This document shows, one piece after another, positions 34,136-46,909 of a stretch of 64,000 nucleotides of DNA. The DNA is from Acheta domesticus (Eukaryota; Arthropoda; Insecta; Orthoptera; Gryllidae): NCBI GenBank assembly GCA_031308135.1, contig JAHLJT010000631.1:35201522-35265521 (forward strand), written 5' to 3'. The translations under genes were made by a program, and so were the position numbers. Every line of letters begins with the position of its first letter. The stretch's first letter is position 1. The notes beneath the pieces are model-generated. The model had not been told where the DNA came from, did no database searches, and saw only the letters and a list, made by a program, of their open reading frames with translations.

Positions 34136-37033
34136 CGTAATTGAAAATCACCGCATCTCATCCATTCGTAAATATCTTGTTACCATTTGCATCAAAAGTG
34201 CTCCTACGCAAATGGCACGTCAATTTCCCGAACTCACGCCCAGCGTGTTGTACATATATGCATTCGCACAGATAATTGTTCTTCGTCTCGTCTTACCGGT
34301 CTGTCTCTCCTCCGCCTTGCCCTTCCCTGCTGCTTCGTCAACGCGCCATGAGGTCATTGCCGCGTCTCGGAGAGAGAAATGGCGAATGCGATCCCACGCG
34401 CCGGCCGGAGCTTAAGTGAAGTCGGCGTAAACAGATTGAATGACGTAAGATTTTTCCGGAGGAGAACGGCGTTTGCGAAGTGAAATGGATCCGCTGCTAA
34501 AAACACCCGGTGACAACCGACGTGCTCCTTTGGATTGATGTTGCGGTACTGACACCGCTCGGTTCTCTCTCCTACCGTGGTTGCAACTGACACCGCGACT
34601 ATGGTTATTGATGTCCAGACCCTGTAGCCTCTTGAGTGTCTTACAGATGCTGTGTCATGACGCGTGATCATACATTGTTGCGGTACAGAGAGTTCATTTA
34701 TGAAGACATGCTTAACTTAAATGAACTACTGAGAAGGGTGATCACGTACATTTTTTTCAAATGAAATCGGGTTAAATTTCAAGGTTCTATCGGTAGAATG
34801 GGAAAGTAGCGTGGAGCAAGATATGCTTCCGTTCAGGAACATTTTGAACAAATGATAATTAAACAGAATGTATCAAAAATAATTTAGCTTCTAATAGTAT
34901 TATTTTTTGTTTGTAGTAAAATTAATTGATGTGCGTTAATAATTATTTTTAATTAGTAGTCTCCCGCAAAAAATGAACAGAACCATACAGAATGGTTTTC
35001 CAAAATAAAGAAAGCCAGAACAGCAGATAAAATACTCTCGTTAACACTGCAATAAATAAAATATATTATCAAAACTAGTCGTAAGGTATACTGCAATAAC
35101 TAGTATAATAGTATACATCAGTTCTTTAGATACTAAGATTATCAAAGTTGCTATTCCACAACGTAAATTTACAATATAATTTGCATTAAATAATTAGTAA
35201 ATATGTTAACATTGGTAGTTGACAATGTCAATGACAATTGTCATTGTCAACGCAATACGAGAATAGCAAATGTTTAATGGAAGGCAAATATTAATTTCCT
35301 TAGAGTCTTGTTGTCGCATGACCTCAGCTGAGTCGAAAGTAGTAAAGTACTGAATATGAGAATTTAGTCGGTCCGCGCAATATGGGAATAGGGGGTTAAC
35401 ACAATTATTTTCATTTTACACGTAAATCGAAAATGTCATTGTCTTTTGATCTTTCCCGAGTACCAGGGTATCTAACAAAATCACAGACACATAACACATC
35501 GCTGTAGGGTGGCTTGTTTTCTTTCAATTTCTGCGCGTATTGGAAAATAGTATTATAGATGTTTTTGTATTTTTCTCCATTCCCTGGGTAGCTATACGAA
35601 GCCATTGATAACTCTCATATACCTGGAGAAAGCATAGTTTTATTTCAACTTCTGCGCGCATTGGTAATTACTAATATAATAATCGTTCGTTATATGAAGT
35701 TATAAATCTGTATACTGACGACCATAAAAACAAGAGGAGTAGTTGGAATATTAGAAATCAGATTCTCTTCCTTCCCATTTATGAACTGGAGTCCTGACAG
35801 CATATTTAAATACGTTCAAGAGTGTCTTATAATTGAGGTTATAGGTGATATTGTGTGGTTTCAGCGAAATAGCCTAGCGAAATGAGTGTAGAGGCCACGC
35901 TGAGCCGCTGTGGATGTTCGCGAACCGGGAAAACTTCTTCCGTGTCGTTTTGTAAATGAATAGCTAGATTTGCAGCCAAAAGAGAAGGAAACGGTGAGGC
36001 AAACATTACGCTATTTCGTGGTTCGCCGGAAGGGATCGAGAGCTCCTTTTCCTGGTGTCAGCCTACAAACGATCGCATGCACAAATTGAAGGTTTCTGGT
36101 GTAAAACAAAGTAACGCACGTGGAAAATATTTGCGAGATATAAGCAAGTGATAATTTTTGTTGTAAGGGCGGTACCCGCTGTAACACGGGGTAAGTGAAG
36201 ATAACAATCCGGGGGCAACTGTGCGCCATAATGTGGACTTTTTGAAAATCACACTACGGGGACAGCACATGGAAACATACGAAAATTTTAATATCACAAA
36301 AACTAAAACTTGGATTACCATCTTTTACTCCGGAGCCCTTCAATTCGAAAGCGTATGGTTGCAATCGGCTTGGGGAGCAGAGCCAGGATTATCGAGACCG
36401 AAATACCTCGGTTGGTGCTGTAAACCTCACTATTCGCGACTAGCATAGCGAAGGATTCACTCGAACACTTCTCGATATGCACCCGCGCCTTACTGTTAGT
36501 TATAAATTATTTCATGCTGGAGTTGCTCGTAAGGCTTTTCTCAAAGAATACTCTATCAAAAGTTTCTTGGAGGGGGCGGCAGGGGATCCGGGATATAATG
36601 TTGGAAGGAGAGAAGGATTTCTAGAGTATAAATATTCTGAATTGATTGTGTAAAGAATTCTTGATTTAGGAGCGGTATCCTGCTATTTAAGACAAACACA
36701 ATTCATTAGGAACATGGTTGATAGTATTAACAATATTTTAAAATATTTTTAAAAAATACAATATTCTTTCTAAACTATTACTAGAAAGCCCAAACGTCAA
36801 GCTGAGAAACTCACTTTGGAAGAAAAAGAAAAAGGAAACATTAAAATTCGATCGAATTTTCAAATCGTACCAGTGGAAAAGCAATCCACATTATAAACGT
36901 AATCTGTGAGCATTATCGGTGCTCTTGTCATGGAGATTCAAACGTTAACACGTGAATGATCTGCAAACGGGAAAGGCAATGACGTAGACCAATGCCTGGA
37001 ACAATGGGAAAATCAGGTAGGGAGCGAGAAAAC
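34136..37033. other. No gene recognised; one short palindrome
   Basis: Nearly 3 kb without a supported gene. CAATGACAATTGTCATTG (35229-35246) is a perfect 18-bp palindrome with further TTGACAATG/GTCAAC around it. The segments near 35515-35560 and 35638-35685 share TTTCAA(T/C)TTCTGCGCGYATTGG. Confidence 0.4.
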
Positions 37034-37111
37034 ATGATGATGATGATGATGATAATAATAATAATATAATAATAATAATGATAATAATAATGATAATAAT
37101 AATAATAATGA
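37034..37111. repeat. (ATG/ATA)n trinucleotide repeat
   Basis: ATG units grade into ATA units with one dinucleotide interruption. Confidence 0.85.
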
Positions 37112-37214
37112 TAAATTGTTTTCAAAAAATTAAATAAAATTTAAAAAAAAAACTTGCTCTGAGAAGAACATTTATGTTTCCGGGCATGCCACTGCTATGC
37201 TCATTCATTCCGTT

Positions 37215-37660
37215 AGTGTAACGGATGCTTCTAACCCTTTTTCGCTGGCTGGTAAGATCCGGCGACGACCTACCATGTACGTCGGATTTTGCAGGATTCA
37301 CCCCTCCGGATATCTCCCCGCCTCGACGGGTACTGCCCCAACCGGGACAAGCTCTGAGCTCTCGATTGGTGTCCCTAAACGTCTGGTTGTGTACTTGTAA
37401 GTGTGGGTATGTGATGGGTTAGGATAAAATGCGCGCGGTCCGTGACCCATCCGGCATTCGCCTGGCTATTGCTCGGAGAAACCGCAGAAAACTGTAATGA
37501 GAGCGGCCGGCCGCTAAAATTCTCATTTCAACGACGGTGTTCGAACTAGATGTGTTGCAATTATGGAAAATCCTCCACCATTGGGACTCGCATCACAGGG
37601 CCTCCTGGTCAGAGCCGTTGCGGAGACAACGGCAGTGCTCGCTTTGAGCCATACTCTGCC
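37215..37660 (-). mobile_element. tRNA-derived SINE, copy D
   Basis: The head is at the right end (minus strand) with decayed box A and box B. Body blocks ATCCGGCATTCGCCTGG and TCGGAGAAACCGCAGAAAAC match copies B, C and F. A CpG island follows directly. Confidence 0.65.
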
Positions 37661-37679
37661 GATGGGAGGGCTGGTGCGA

Positions 37680-37990
37680 CCCGTCCAACCCTTTCCCTTT
37701 AAGCGGGGCGCGCGCGCGCTCGCGCGGTTTATCTGGCGCTTGAGGAACTCCGCGCGGGTCAGAGGGCGGCGCGGCCACGCGACCGACGTAGCTCCCGCGC
37801 CGCGCCGCGCCGCCCCGCGCATACTAACGGCGCCCCGCCCCCGCCCACGCCACGCCCCCGGGGGGCGGAGGTCGCCGCGCCGCGCCACCGACTGCAGCGC
37901 GCGCCCATCCGCCTCTGTGGGGCGCAGGACGGCGGCTAAACATTCCGCGATAGTGATGGCGAGGTGGCCCTTTTCGCGCGTCCGTGGCAT
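37680..37990. other. GC-rich island with GGTTTATCTGGCGCT
   Basis: The 15-mer at 37726-37740 equals 640-654. Also (GCGCC)n-like runs around 37796-37815. The 155/156-codon ORFs on opposite strands shadow each other and resemble nothing. Confidence 0.55.
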
Positions 37991-38362
37991 GCGAAGGCAT
38001 TTCTTGTGTGAAAGGCTACGATCAGCGCTCTAATGTTTGGGATGGTGATGGCGCTGACGAAACCTGCGTACGCGTAATCGACGAAGGCTGCGAAGTATTT
38101 TGTTCGTGAAAAAAAAAGAGGAGGATATGCTGGTGAATTGTTTCATTCGGTGAAAAGAAAAAGAAAAAATAGGGTTTTCGACATTTGGCGCTTTGAAGCG
38201 CTCTAGTAGCAAATGTTTAGCAACACAACAATTGTTTAGCACTAAATGTTGAAAACCATGCTGCCGGAGGGCTCCAACGGCTCCTATGTGCGTACGAACG
38301 TGACAATGGGCGAGAGCCATGCGCACAAAATTAATCTGGACACTAATAGGTTAAGTCTAGAT
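37991..38362. other. No gene recognised
   Basis: Short mixed-composition spacer. Confidence 0.4.
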
Positions 38363-38531
38363 CAGTGTTGTCAAGGTCGATGCCACGCCCCTCCACGCAG
38401 TTCTTCACCCCGCCACCAGAGACAACGCCATCCTTATTGTAAGAAGGCGGGGTTACTAGTAATAGTAATAGTTCCCTTTCCAGACATGCTGCGGTGCCAC
38501 GACGCGTGCCACTGCCACCTTGACACCATTG
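38363..38531. mobile_element. hAT-like MITE (169 bp)
   Basis: Left end CAGTGTTGTCAAGGTCGATGCCACG and right end GTGGCA(C)...CACCTTGACACCATTG are imperfect inverted repeats; CAGTGTTGYCAA is a common hAT terminus. I could not identify a clear 8-bp duplication. A related copy lies at 7190-7440. Confidence 0.5.
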
Positions 38532-38721
38532 ATCTACAACGTGGCACTGGAGGTGTCTCTGTTAACTCTCGAGCGATGCGACTAACTGCCGCGCCCGTGG
38601 CCAAGGCTGCGCGGAGTCGGAACTAGAACCACAGGTCGCAGAAAGAACGCTCGCCAAGGCCTCCGTCGGGATTCAAACATTCTGGGATGTCCGGCGATTG
38701 TAAATTTGTGCAACTAGGCAT

Positions 38722-38895
38722 GATACCCGCGGTGAAGATACAGCGATACCCGCGGTGAAGACGATAAGGAACAAACGAGTGTAACTTTCGAACTGTGTGG
38801 CCACGGATCCAGTGTATTTTTTCATTCTTTCAAACTTTCTTTCGGATTCTTGGATTCACGCTAACATTCGCTTGATTTTTTAAAATCAAGCGAAT
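38722..38895. repeat. Short tandem repeat and 30-bp perfect palindrome
   Basis: GATACCCGCGGTGAAGA occurs twice at about 38724-38762. ATTCGCTTGATTTT and its exact complement flank TT at 38866-38895, a 14-bp-stem hairpin. With no T-run and no gene before it, it is not a terminator. Confidence 0.7.
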
Positions 38896-40609
38896 CCAAG
38901 GTTGTGAAGCAATGCAGCTTTTCCCCTAGTTTTCCTTATCCTAATTTGATATCAGTGTCAGTTTTTATCTGACGGGGAGGTGCCTGAGGTGTAACGAGCA
39001 TATACCTCATAGTTTCTGTAATGAAGAGTAAAGCTCCTACAATTCTAAATTGGTAACGCTTCTTTCTTCATTCTTGCAAACAGAGCTTTCTATTGCTGTA
39101 AGAGCACCGAGCAGTATCGGAAGCTGATTAAAATGAGCAACGTTGCGTGGTTGTGACTGTGATCTGAGAATGTCGCGATGTCGACAGACGTCCGCAGTGT
39201 GGAGCATTGTACGTGCACGCGGAGGGGGCGTGTGGGTGTCCGAGGTGCTGCTTGCGTCTGGTGATTCGGGGGACGGGATGATGCGTCTTGCGGGATGACG
39301 GATGAGGGCCGTTGCCCGTGGCGTGGGCTGCGGAGGGTCGGTGCGGCCCCCTGCGCAGGATGCAGCGAGCAGGTGTGCCGCTTGCCGGCTCGGCGAGTGC
39401 GCCAGCCCGCAGCCGTCGCTCTCGGAAGGTGAAGGACCACAAGTGCTTTAGAACGTCATGTCTCTCTGTAAAATGCATTCAGATAATAGCGGACGTAAAT
39501 CATTGTGATTTTAACTAAATCGCAGAGCTACGTTCCACACTTTTGACTTGAAACATCTTTACAATCACTCCGAAACATTCGGTGAGGAGAGAAATTGGTC
39601 TGTAACTAAGACATCTATATCGTCTTGCCTTAATAATTCCAAAACTATTAGTCTGGGAGACGTAACGTGGTTTTTTATTTCGCATGCTCAGTTTGGTAAT
39701 GCAAACTTGAGTTTGCGTTTTGGGCGAGTATGGTACGGATGTGTACAGAGTTTCTTTTCCGTAAGTGAATATCAACCTTTTAGTTGAAATCATCAAAACT
39801 AGCATTCAATGTACCACTGGCAGATTGAGTTCCAGGAACTTTTACATTTATAATCTGGACCACCCCCTCGACATGTCAGTGAAATTTCTATGCGGTAGTT
39901 AGACAAGTACATGACAGTATGACGTATTGAATTCTAGGAATTTTATTCTGGATACTTCTTTTAAACTTCTTGTAGTAGGTGGACTATGCGTTTAGGCCAC
40001 AATTGTATTGTTTTTAGCATTGTATTGTTTTAGTATTGTTTGTTGCGGGATATTTATCCTTCAGTTGGAGAAAGTACAAAATCTTAACGGTTTTTATTAA
40101 AGTGGTTAGTGGTATAAGAAAATTGTATTTACACTCAAATTTTATTGCTTAATAAGAAATTGACTCATTACCTTGCAAAAACATTTTTAAATGCGGTTTC
40201 CACACTTCATTGCACGTGTCTTCTTGCCTCAATGTCACAGCTGAGATTTTCAATTTACTTGAACTGAACTTGCATCACAGTAATATCTGAACTTGTTATT
40301 GTGCTAATTGTTTAATTTTTTATCATTGCGAAAACTTCAAGGAAGATGTGATTGTCGCTGCACGCAAACATTTCAACCCATTCGTATGATTCTTTCCATT
40401 TTTGACGTACGCAATGTTTTGAGTGATTAATGTTTCCCCCTAGTCGTTATTTTTTAGGATTTCTTGTGCGTGATCGTCACCGTAGGTAATGAGTTGACTC
40501 CCGAAGCCGCAGCTGAATGTTGTTGATGCTTGTAATAAGTGAATATTACCTGTTACCATTTAAACTATTTAAATATTCGTACTTTGAGCTGTGTCCTGCT
40601 TCGTGGACG
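38896..40609. other. No gene; mildly GC-rich block at 39180-39430
   Basis: 39180-39430 is G-rich (ggagggggcgtgtgggtgtcc) with overlapping 116-codon minus ORFs in two frames, neither recognisable. The remainder is AT-rich. Confidence 0.4.
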
Positions 40610-40860
40610 CATTGCAGGGCCCTTGCGGAGCTTCGGCGCGGAGGCGCGAGGTCGACGGCGGGAGGGAGGGGCGGGGGGGGAGGATGCGCCGAGCGGCGGG
40701 CGATAGCATCTGCAATCAGCGCCGACAAGGCGATGCGGCGGGCGACGCCACAGGGCCCTGAGCGCCTCCCCCCCCCCCTTGCGCGTTCCCCCTCGTGGCC
40801 GCTCTTCCTTCGGCGCTCGCCCCGTTTGCGTGGAACTCGCCTTGAGGTCTCGCCTTGAGA
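40610..40860. other. GC-rich island
   Basis: CpG-rich with GCGCGAGGTCGACGGCGG and a poly-C run near 40770-40780. Confidence 0.5.
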
Positions 40861-41294
40861 AATGTGCCGCTACGCTCGTGCTCTGAGGATGGTCGAGATG
40901 TCAACGAAATGGCCCTAAGCAACAGAAACAACTGTGCTATGCAGCGGTGCCTTTTCTTTTGATACCACTCCTAAAAAGTATTTGTTAATTGCAGTCATGT
41001 TCTAGTTTCTTCTTAAACTATTATTATAGTTTGTGTCAAGTTACGAATGACATGCTGAAATAGAATAACTCTAAGAAACACCCACTTTGACACGTCGGAA
41101 AACAAATGGGAAGTCAGGCAGGGCGATTACATTGTCAGAGATATTGAAGAAGCCAATTACAAATGAGCTAACTGTAAACGAACACTGACAAAATGAGTGC
41201 ATGGACATAATCTGCATTTGTTGCCAGCTGTGGCGAAAGAGTGGCTGTCAAAGCTGTTCTTAATAGTAATATCTTTCTCTATAGTGATAGGTAC

Positions 41295-41296
<2 letters not shown>
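40861..41296. other. No gene recognised
   Basis: Spacer without recognisable features. Confidence 0.4.

Positions 41297-41341
<45 letters not shown>
41297..41341. repeat. (ATA)n microsatellite
   Basis: About 15 perfect trinucleotide units. Confidence 0.9.
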
Positions 41342-41579
41342 CAATTTTTTATTGCAACATAAAAGGCGAGTCTCAATTAAAATTGGTTTTCAGACTAGCC
41401 TTAGAAAAAACATTTTGGAATAAATAATAGTAGAACGCTTTGAATACAAAATAAATTAAACAAAAGATGCAGAATGAGTTCCAACGGTGATATACAGTAG
41501 ATGCGATAAGAATACATTGATGGATGTGTCAAAATTGTAGCTCTAGTGGAGCAGAATTCTTTTCAGTAGCTGGTCCACG

Positions 41580-41815
41580 GCGTGTTAGGAGCCATGTGGT
41601 CATGTGGAGGGCCGGGTGCTGCGGGGGCGGCGTGGGAGCGGCGCGCCGGAGCGAGCCCGCGAGGGCTGCGCGTGCTCGTGACTCGGCGGCGCCGCGCCGG
41701 ACAATGGGCGCCTCCCCCCCCCGCCCCCCCCGCCCCCCCCCCCGCGCGCTTCATTTGGCATCGCGCGGGCCACAGCTCACATCGCGCTTTCTTCCGCATT
41801 CTGACTGCACGTCGC
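41580..41815. other. GC-rich island
   Basis: Contains ggggcggcgtgggagcggcgcgcc and a long poly-C stretch with few interruptions (41711-41743), followed by a CATTTGGCAT core. ORFs open in three frames. Confidence 0.5.
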
Positions 41816-42289
41816 TGACCTTCCTCTAGTGCTTATGCACTGACCGATACTACCGGTAGCACTCTTTTGTCATCCTTGTTGCTACTGCCTATTTGTAGGC
41901 CAGATGTTAATGAACGTGGACGTATGGTAGAGATCGGTGGCAACCGAAGAGGGACAGGCCGCGATATATTAGGGGCTTCGGATAGATCATATCTCATAAA
42001 GAATGAAGTAGAAGTCGAACTCGCTCAAATGAAAGCACGGAAAAAATATACAAGCATCGAATCGTATTTAAAATCTTATTGAACGTGTATTTATATTATG
42101 TTAAAATAAATCGTCGTCAATTTTTAAAAAATTATAACAATAAAAATGTAAAGGCATATAAAATATTTAAAATAAGGGTTTTCGTTGACCTTGCGCGCGA
42201 AACATTTTTGTGATTGAGCTTAAAGGAAATCGTCGTACAGGCAAATGTGTGTCTTTCATCGTGGATTTCTAATGCCACCTGACATTACT
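41816..42289. other. No gene recognised
   Basis: AT-rich spacer before FB copy 3. Confidence 0.4.
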
Positions 42290-43085
42290 TACTCTTACAT
42301 CGCTTAAGTGGGCAAAGCTGATTACATTTTTAAAGTAGTGGTGCTACAACATCGCATACTTTCTCGTACGTAGTAATGCCTACGTAATACTATTTATACT
42401 TAAATTTCTCTCCGAATTAACATATCTCAGTTTTAATTGTTTGTAAAACTCAAATTTTCGAAAAATTTTTACACGACCTTATTTCAAAATCTATCTTTAA
42501 GGAACATAATTTCAGTAAGGGAAAAAACCTCTATTCTTAATATTTTAGTTGCAGAAATACGCCGAAAAAAATTTGAGTTTTCACAATTTTCGAGAAATCA
42601 GGGTTTTTAACGAACCCTGCTCCATTCTCTTCAACGTCCTTCACACTATCCAAAAACAAAGTTTAATCAAACTCGTTGGAGCCATTTTTTTGAAAATTTT
42701 GAAAATGTGCCAGGGGCTTCATGTAAAGTACCCCCAAAATTAAAATATAGGTTTCAAATTCAAGAGGCCGCGACATCCCCAGATCGAATGGGAAATATCA
42801 GTTTTGGAGAAAATCGGCTGAACGGTTTAACCGTTAGCGTTGTTCACAGACAAAGTCAGACGGCTGGACGGGTGGACAGACAGACGTTTTGCAGTCAATT
42901 GATTTTTCAGTATCAAGGCACATGGATTCTGGCTACACTATATCTTAGAGGATCTTCCCCTCTAAATTTAGCAACTGGATTTATCCACTTTTTCGTCACC
43001 AAGAACCTATAATAAGAGTTTTTTCTGCCGAAAATGCGCCGTTTTCCTCGCGCAGCATTGCGTAACTTTCTCTCTATTGCGTAAG
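42290..43085 (-). mobile_element. FB repeat, copy 3
   Basis: Inverted relative to copy 1 along most of its length: GCATACTTTCTCGTACG, AAATATCAGTTTTGGAGAAAATCG, GGTTTAACCGTTAGCG, GGATTTATCCACTTTTTCG, TTCTGCCGAAAATGCGCC and ATTGCGTAAGCGG all have counterparts. It ends with GCTTACGC-type sequence at 43079-43086. Confidence 0.6.
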
Positions 43086-43359
43086 CGGCAGCGAGAAAAT
43101 AAAAATGTGTCTGTTTTCCATAAGCATTTTATTGAAAGTTGTGAAGCTGTCATTTGAGATCGTAGTGCCCTTTGTTTACATCTTTCTTGAAGGGATCGTG
43201 GCATTTCTGCGAATTATGTATCCCTCGAAAAACTTGAGATTCGCGTTTGATTTAGTAGTTTCATTATTCCAACTGTGGTACGTCAGTCTCCCAAATGGAG
43301 CACAGTGTGCAAATATCGATGTTTGCCTTCGTGATTCCTGCAGACTCGGATACCGCGGG
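43086..43359. other. No gene recognised
   Basis: Short mixed spacer. Confidence 0.4.
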
Positions 43360-43720
43360 GTGGAGCGGCCGGGGCCGAGTGGTCGGTCGAGAAAATCAAG
43401 ATGGCGCGTCGCCGTGGGCAGCACGCGCCCATAGATATTCTCGCGGAAATGAGCTGCGCGGAGAAATGAGGAACGCCAGCGGAGTGGAACCCATTAGGAC
43501 TGTGGTACGCAGCGGCGTATTTTGACTTACAGCGCTGCTCCATGGCGAGATTTATAATTGCCGCGTGGAAAGTGGGAAACCAGTCGGTGGTCGCGGGGGT
43601 TGCCACGGCAGCGGGGGCGGGGCCCGGCGGGGCCGGGCGAGACGCTGGAAGTGGTGAGGCGAGGACCAGAGCCTGAGCAGGGAGAGGACTTGGGTGGGGT
43701 GTGAGGAGGTTAGCTTAGCG
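43360..43720. other. GC-rich island
   Basis: Includes GAGATTTATAATTGCCGCG (about 43546-43564), another GATTTAT core, and ggcggggccgggcgag. The right side is G/A-rich. Confidence 0.5.
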
Positions 43721-43807
43721 GGACCCAGGGCGAGGTACGGGACGGGACAGCAAAGAAGCTGGGGTAGGGCAGTGAAGGGGCAGGCCAGGGGCTGGATACA
43801 TTGTGTG

Positions 43808-43925
43808 CTTGTGTGTTTCTCTCTCTCTCCCCCTCTTTGTCCTTATGTGTTTCTCTGCTCTGTCTCTGTCTCTCTCCCTCTCTCCTCTGTCTCTATCTCC
43901 CTCTCCCTTCCCCCTCTCTGTATGT
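43808..43925. repeat. Polypyrimidine (TC)-rich tract
   Basis: Imperfect TCTC/CCCTCT repeats over about 120 bp. Confidence 0.8.
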
Positions 43926-46504
43926 TGTGTTGGGACGCGGCGGGATAGGTGCGGAGCGGCAATGAGTGCGTGTGACCGGTTGCAGCGTGCGGTGGGATTC
44001 AGTAATGGGCATGGCACGACACGACACAGGGCGGGGCAGCAGCGGTTAGGGAGCTTTCTCCGGACCACGCCCCCGCCAGCGTCTGAGCAGCTGCTCCGGT
44101 TCTGACGCAGAAAGCACCCATTTCCATTTGTGGAGCTTCTGCAAACTTCCTAATTGAAAATGCCATTCTCAGTTTGCGAACGTTCCAGAAAGGAGAAGAA
44201 GAATGCGGCTGTGTTGGTAAACATTGGAGACCAGTGCCCAACCGAAGTCGTTTGCCTTAAAGATTGTTGTTAAGGTGAAGTGATAATTGGATTCCACAAA
44301 TGTTGCAACTAAAATATATATCTTGTATCTTATTAGCTTTTGCATATCCGAAAATGGAATACGGAGGATATTTAAGTTAAAATGTACTAATTATAAATGA
44401 AAAAAAACATTCTTTATTTAACCAAAATAACTATAACTTTTTACACATACTGTGTTCTTCGATCAGGACATTTACACACTACATTACACAAAGTCAGATT
44501 TCTTGCTGTTCTTGTTGTGGTTAATATAAAGAGATCTGTCATGTGGGGTATTGGAGGTTCATCTGAGAGGTCGTTGAATTTGTTTTGTTTCATTCCTCTA
44601 CATCATCTGTTCTGTTCGAGTTCTTAAAATTCTCTTTATCTACTCAGATTGAGATGTGTAGTTTTCATTTCTTTTCCTTATTGGACAGGGATATTCTCCT
44701 GTATGTTCCGCTACATATCCACTCCCTCACCATTAAAGTTTTTCGATCGGCAAACTCGTTTCTATGTTTTGTGTAAAGCAACGCAGGGGAAGTGATGTTG
44801 CGTATTTTATAATTTCTTAGCACCAACTCTTATCTGCTAAATATGGTAATTTGAAGGAGTTTGGCCATTTTTATTACGAGTCGGTGAATAATAATAATAC
44901 TAATAAATGTTCTTTCCGCTGAAAAAGTCATGTCATATTAGGAAAAGATAACATTTTATTCTGGTGGGACACTTAAGTTTATCTCGTGTATTCAAAAGAA
45001 ACTATTTTGGGGGTTCCTGTGCATCAGGTGAGTTAGAAAGGAAACCGTATTACAAGAAAATACAAAGGTGGGAAGTATTGAATCTTAGTAAATACTTTTT
45101 GTACAGGAAAAATTTCCCTCACGATTGATGAAAGCATTATTTCATCGCTTAAGCTGCAGATTCCTTCCGGGAACTGAGAGGTATTTATTACGAAGTAACA
45201 GTAGTTAATTACGTTATTGTTTTTACGGTGGCACATTTTGACAAATGTGAGGTGCGTGTTGTAGGCTCTATTCTTCATTTTAGTTCAATTTTTAACTACA
45301 GTCAATCAATCACGTGCATATTTTTGCGTTCATTTCGTAGTCCACAGAATCCGTAGGCTTAGGTAATTAAACTCTTCCCATACCAAAATGTACCGGTGAT
45401 TTATCAAGGGGGTAGGCTACGGGACCCACCGCATAACTATTGTTTTAATTTTTTTGGCGTTCTGGAGAAATTAATGAATTGATCTAGTAAATAATAAAAA
45501 TTCATATGCATTAATCTAAGTAAAGAAAATATTTTTTTTGGCTCAACGAGTAAAAAAATCGACTTTCTCTTATCAATATTTGTAAATAATGATAAAACCT
45601 ATTACATTTTAGTATCAAAAAACGCCGATGTATTTTCAACATATAGTCACGATTAACACTACTGTAAACTTAAGATCTAGAAATATTTTCAAAATGTAGA
45701 CCCATTGTTTATTTTTCGAGTCCGGAATTTCTTTTGCTCAAAGTCAAAGACATTGTAATAACTCAAATTGTAAATTAAAAAAGTGATAAATTGCATCTTA
45801 TTTTTGAACAAAAAGTGCATCATAAACAACATCAATAATTTTCATCTTCCTAAATAAATAACTTACAAAAAACAAGCAACAAACAACAAACACCTGTTGG
45901 CGTCTGAGCCTCCCTCCCACTTTCCTCTTTGGCAGGGTGAATGGTAGCATTGCCCGTTAGATATTGGAAACGAGATCTGTACTAAGCATCTTCGACGGAC
46001 TGTATTGCATCTCATTCCAAAAGGCTGAGAATTTTGAAGTGTCGTCTATTACTTTTTTCGTTCAACCTGTGATTGGCAGAAGCTTGGAGCTGCGATCGAG
46101 AGCGGAGGCTTCCCGACGGCCGCGTAAGGAATCTCAGGTCGTCGATACCGCCTATCATTACCTGACCGATGTTCTATACAACTCCCATTATTGTTTATCT
46201 CCCATGGTCATCCCTGCCTTCAAACACAGAGTGGAAGGGAACGGGAAGCCAGGGAAATGGCCTCCCCAAGCCCCACGCTCAGTTGGGACCATGACACTCC
46301 ATCATCAGTAGACTTACAGTTACGTTTGCTGCTGCAACTGTGAGGGGAAGAAAAATGAATCTCATCACTTGACCTCCACTTAACAGAAGACAATGTGAAT
46401 TTTAATATATTGGGCAAGATCAGAGATTTAATGATTGTAACCAATATATAATTTAAAAATATTTCACTTTATGGTTCAGATACTTCGTAACTCCTTGTTC
46501 CAAA
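43926..46504. other. No gene recognised
   Basis: AT-rich, especially 45460-45870. The 115-codon ORF at 45964 carries no known motif. 46190-46320 reads like processed or repeat sequence but has no partner in the window. Confidence 0.4.
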
Positions 46505-46873
46505 TCGGCAACGGTGGCGCAGGGCATCAACTGATGTCACTGCAATGCCTCTGACCGGGCGGTCCTAATTTCGAGTTAGGGCGGTGGAAGGCTTTTACAC
46601 ATTTTTACACTAGGTACAGAGCTACGTCGAATATATCCGCTGTCTGGAGGAGAATTCAAGCAACCGACTCCTCTGATCGGTACTTTTATGTTGGGTCTCC
46701 AATCAACACCCGGCGAATACCGAAGCAGTACCGTAACAATCGGACCACGGACTGCGCGCGATCTATTCTTCCCCATCCTTGTCATATCTTCACCCTCTTA
46801 CTTACACACACTTACACTAACAAGCACTACATTACCTAGAGACCGGCCGGGAGCTTATAATTTGTCCCGGCTG
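46505..46873 (+). mobile_element. tRNA-derived SINE, copy E
   Basis: The plus-strand head GGCAACGGTGGCGCAGGGC corresponds to box A. Box B is decayed (ATTTCGAGTTAGG). The body has GGAGGAGAATTCAAG and the CACCCGGCGAATACCG block shared with other copies. Confidence 0.65.
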
Positions 46874-46909
46874 CACAGTGGGCTAAATGGCGATTCTAGA
46901 CGGAACTAG
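46874..46909 (+). repeat. 36-bp segment shared (inverted) with 48519-48554
   Basis: CACAGTGGGCTAAATGGCGA...GACGGAACTAG. Its reverse complement matches 48519-48554 at about 32 of 36 positions. At each site it abuts SINE-family sequence but in opposite relative order. Confidence 0.6.

Noticed and set aside
38866..38895. Strong hairpin as a transcription terminator
   Set aside because: Eukaryotic context with no gene upstream; likely a chance or transposon-derived palindrome.
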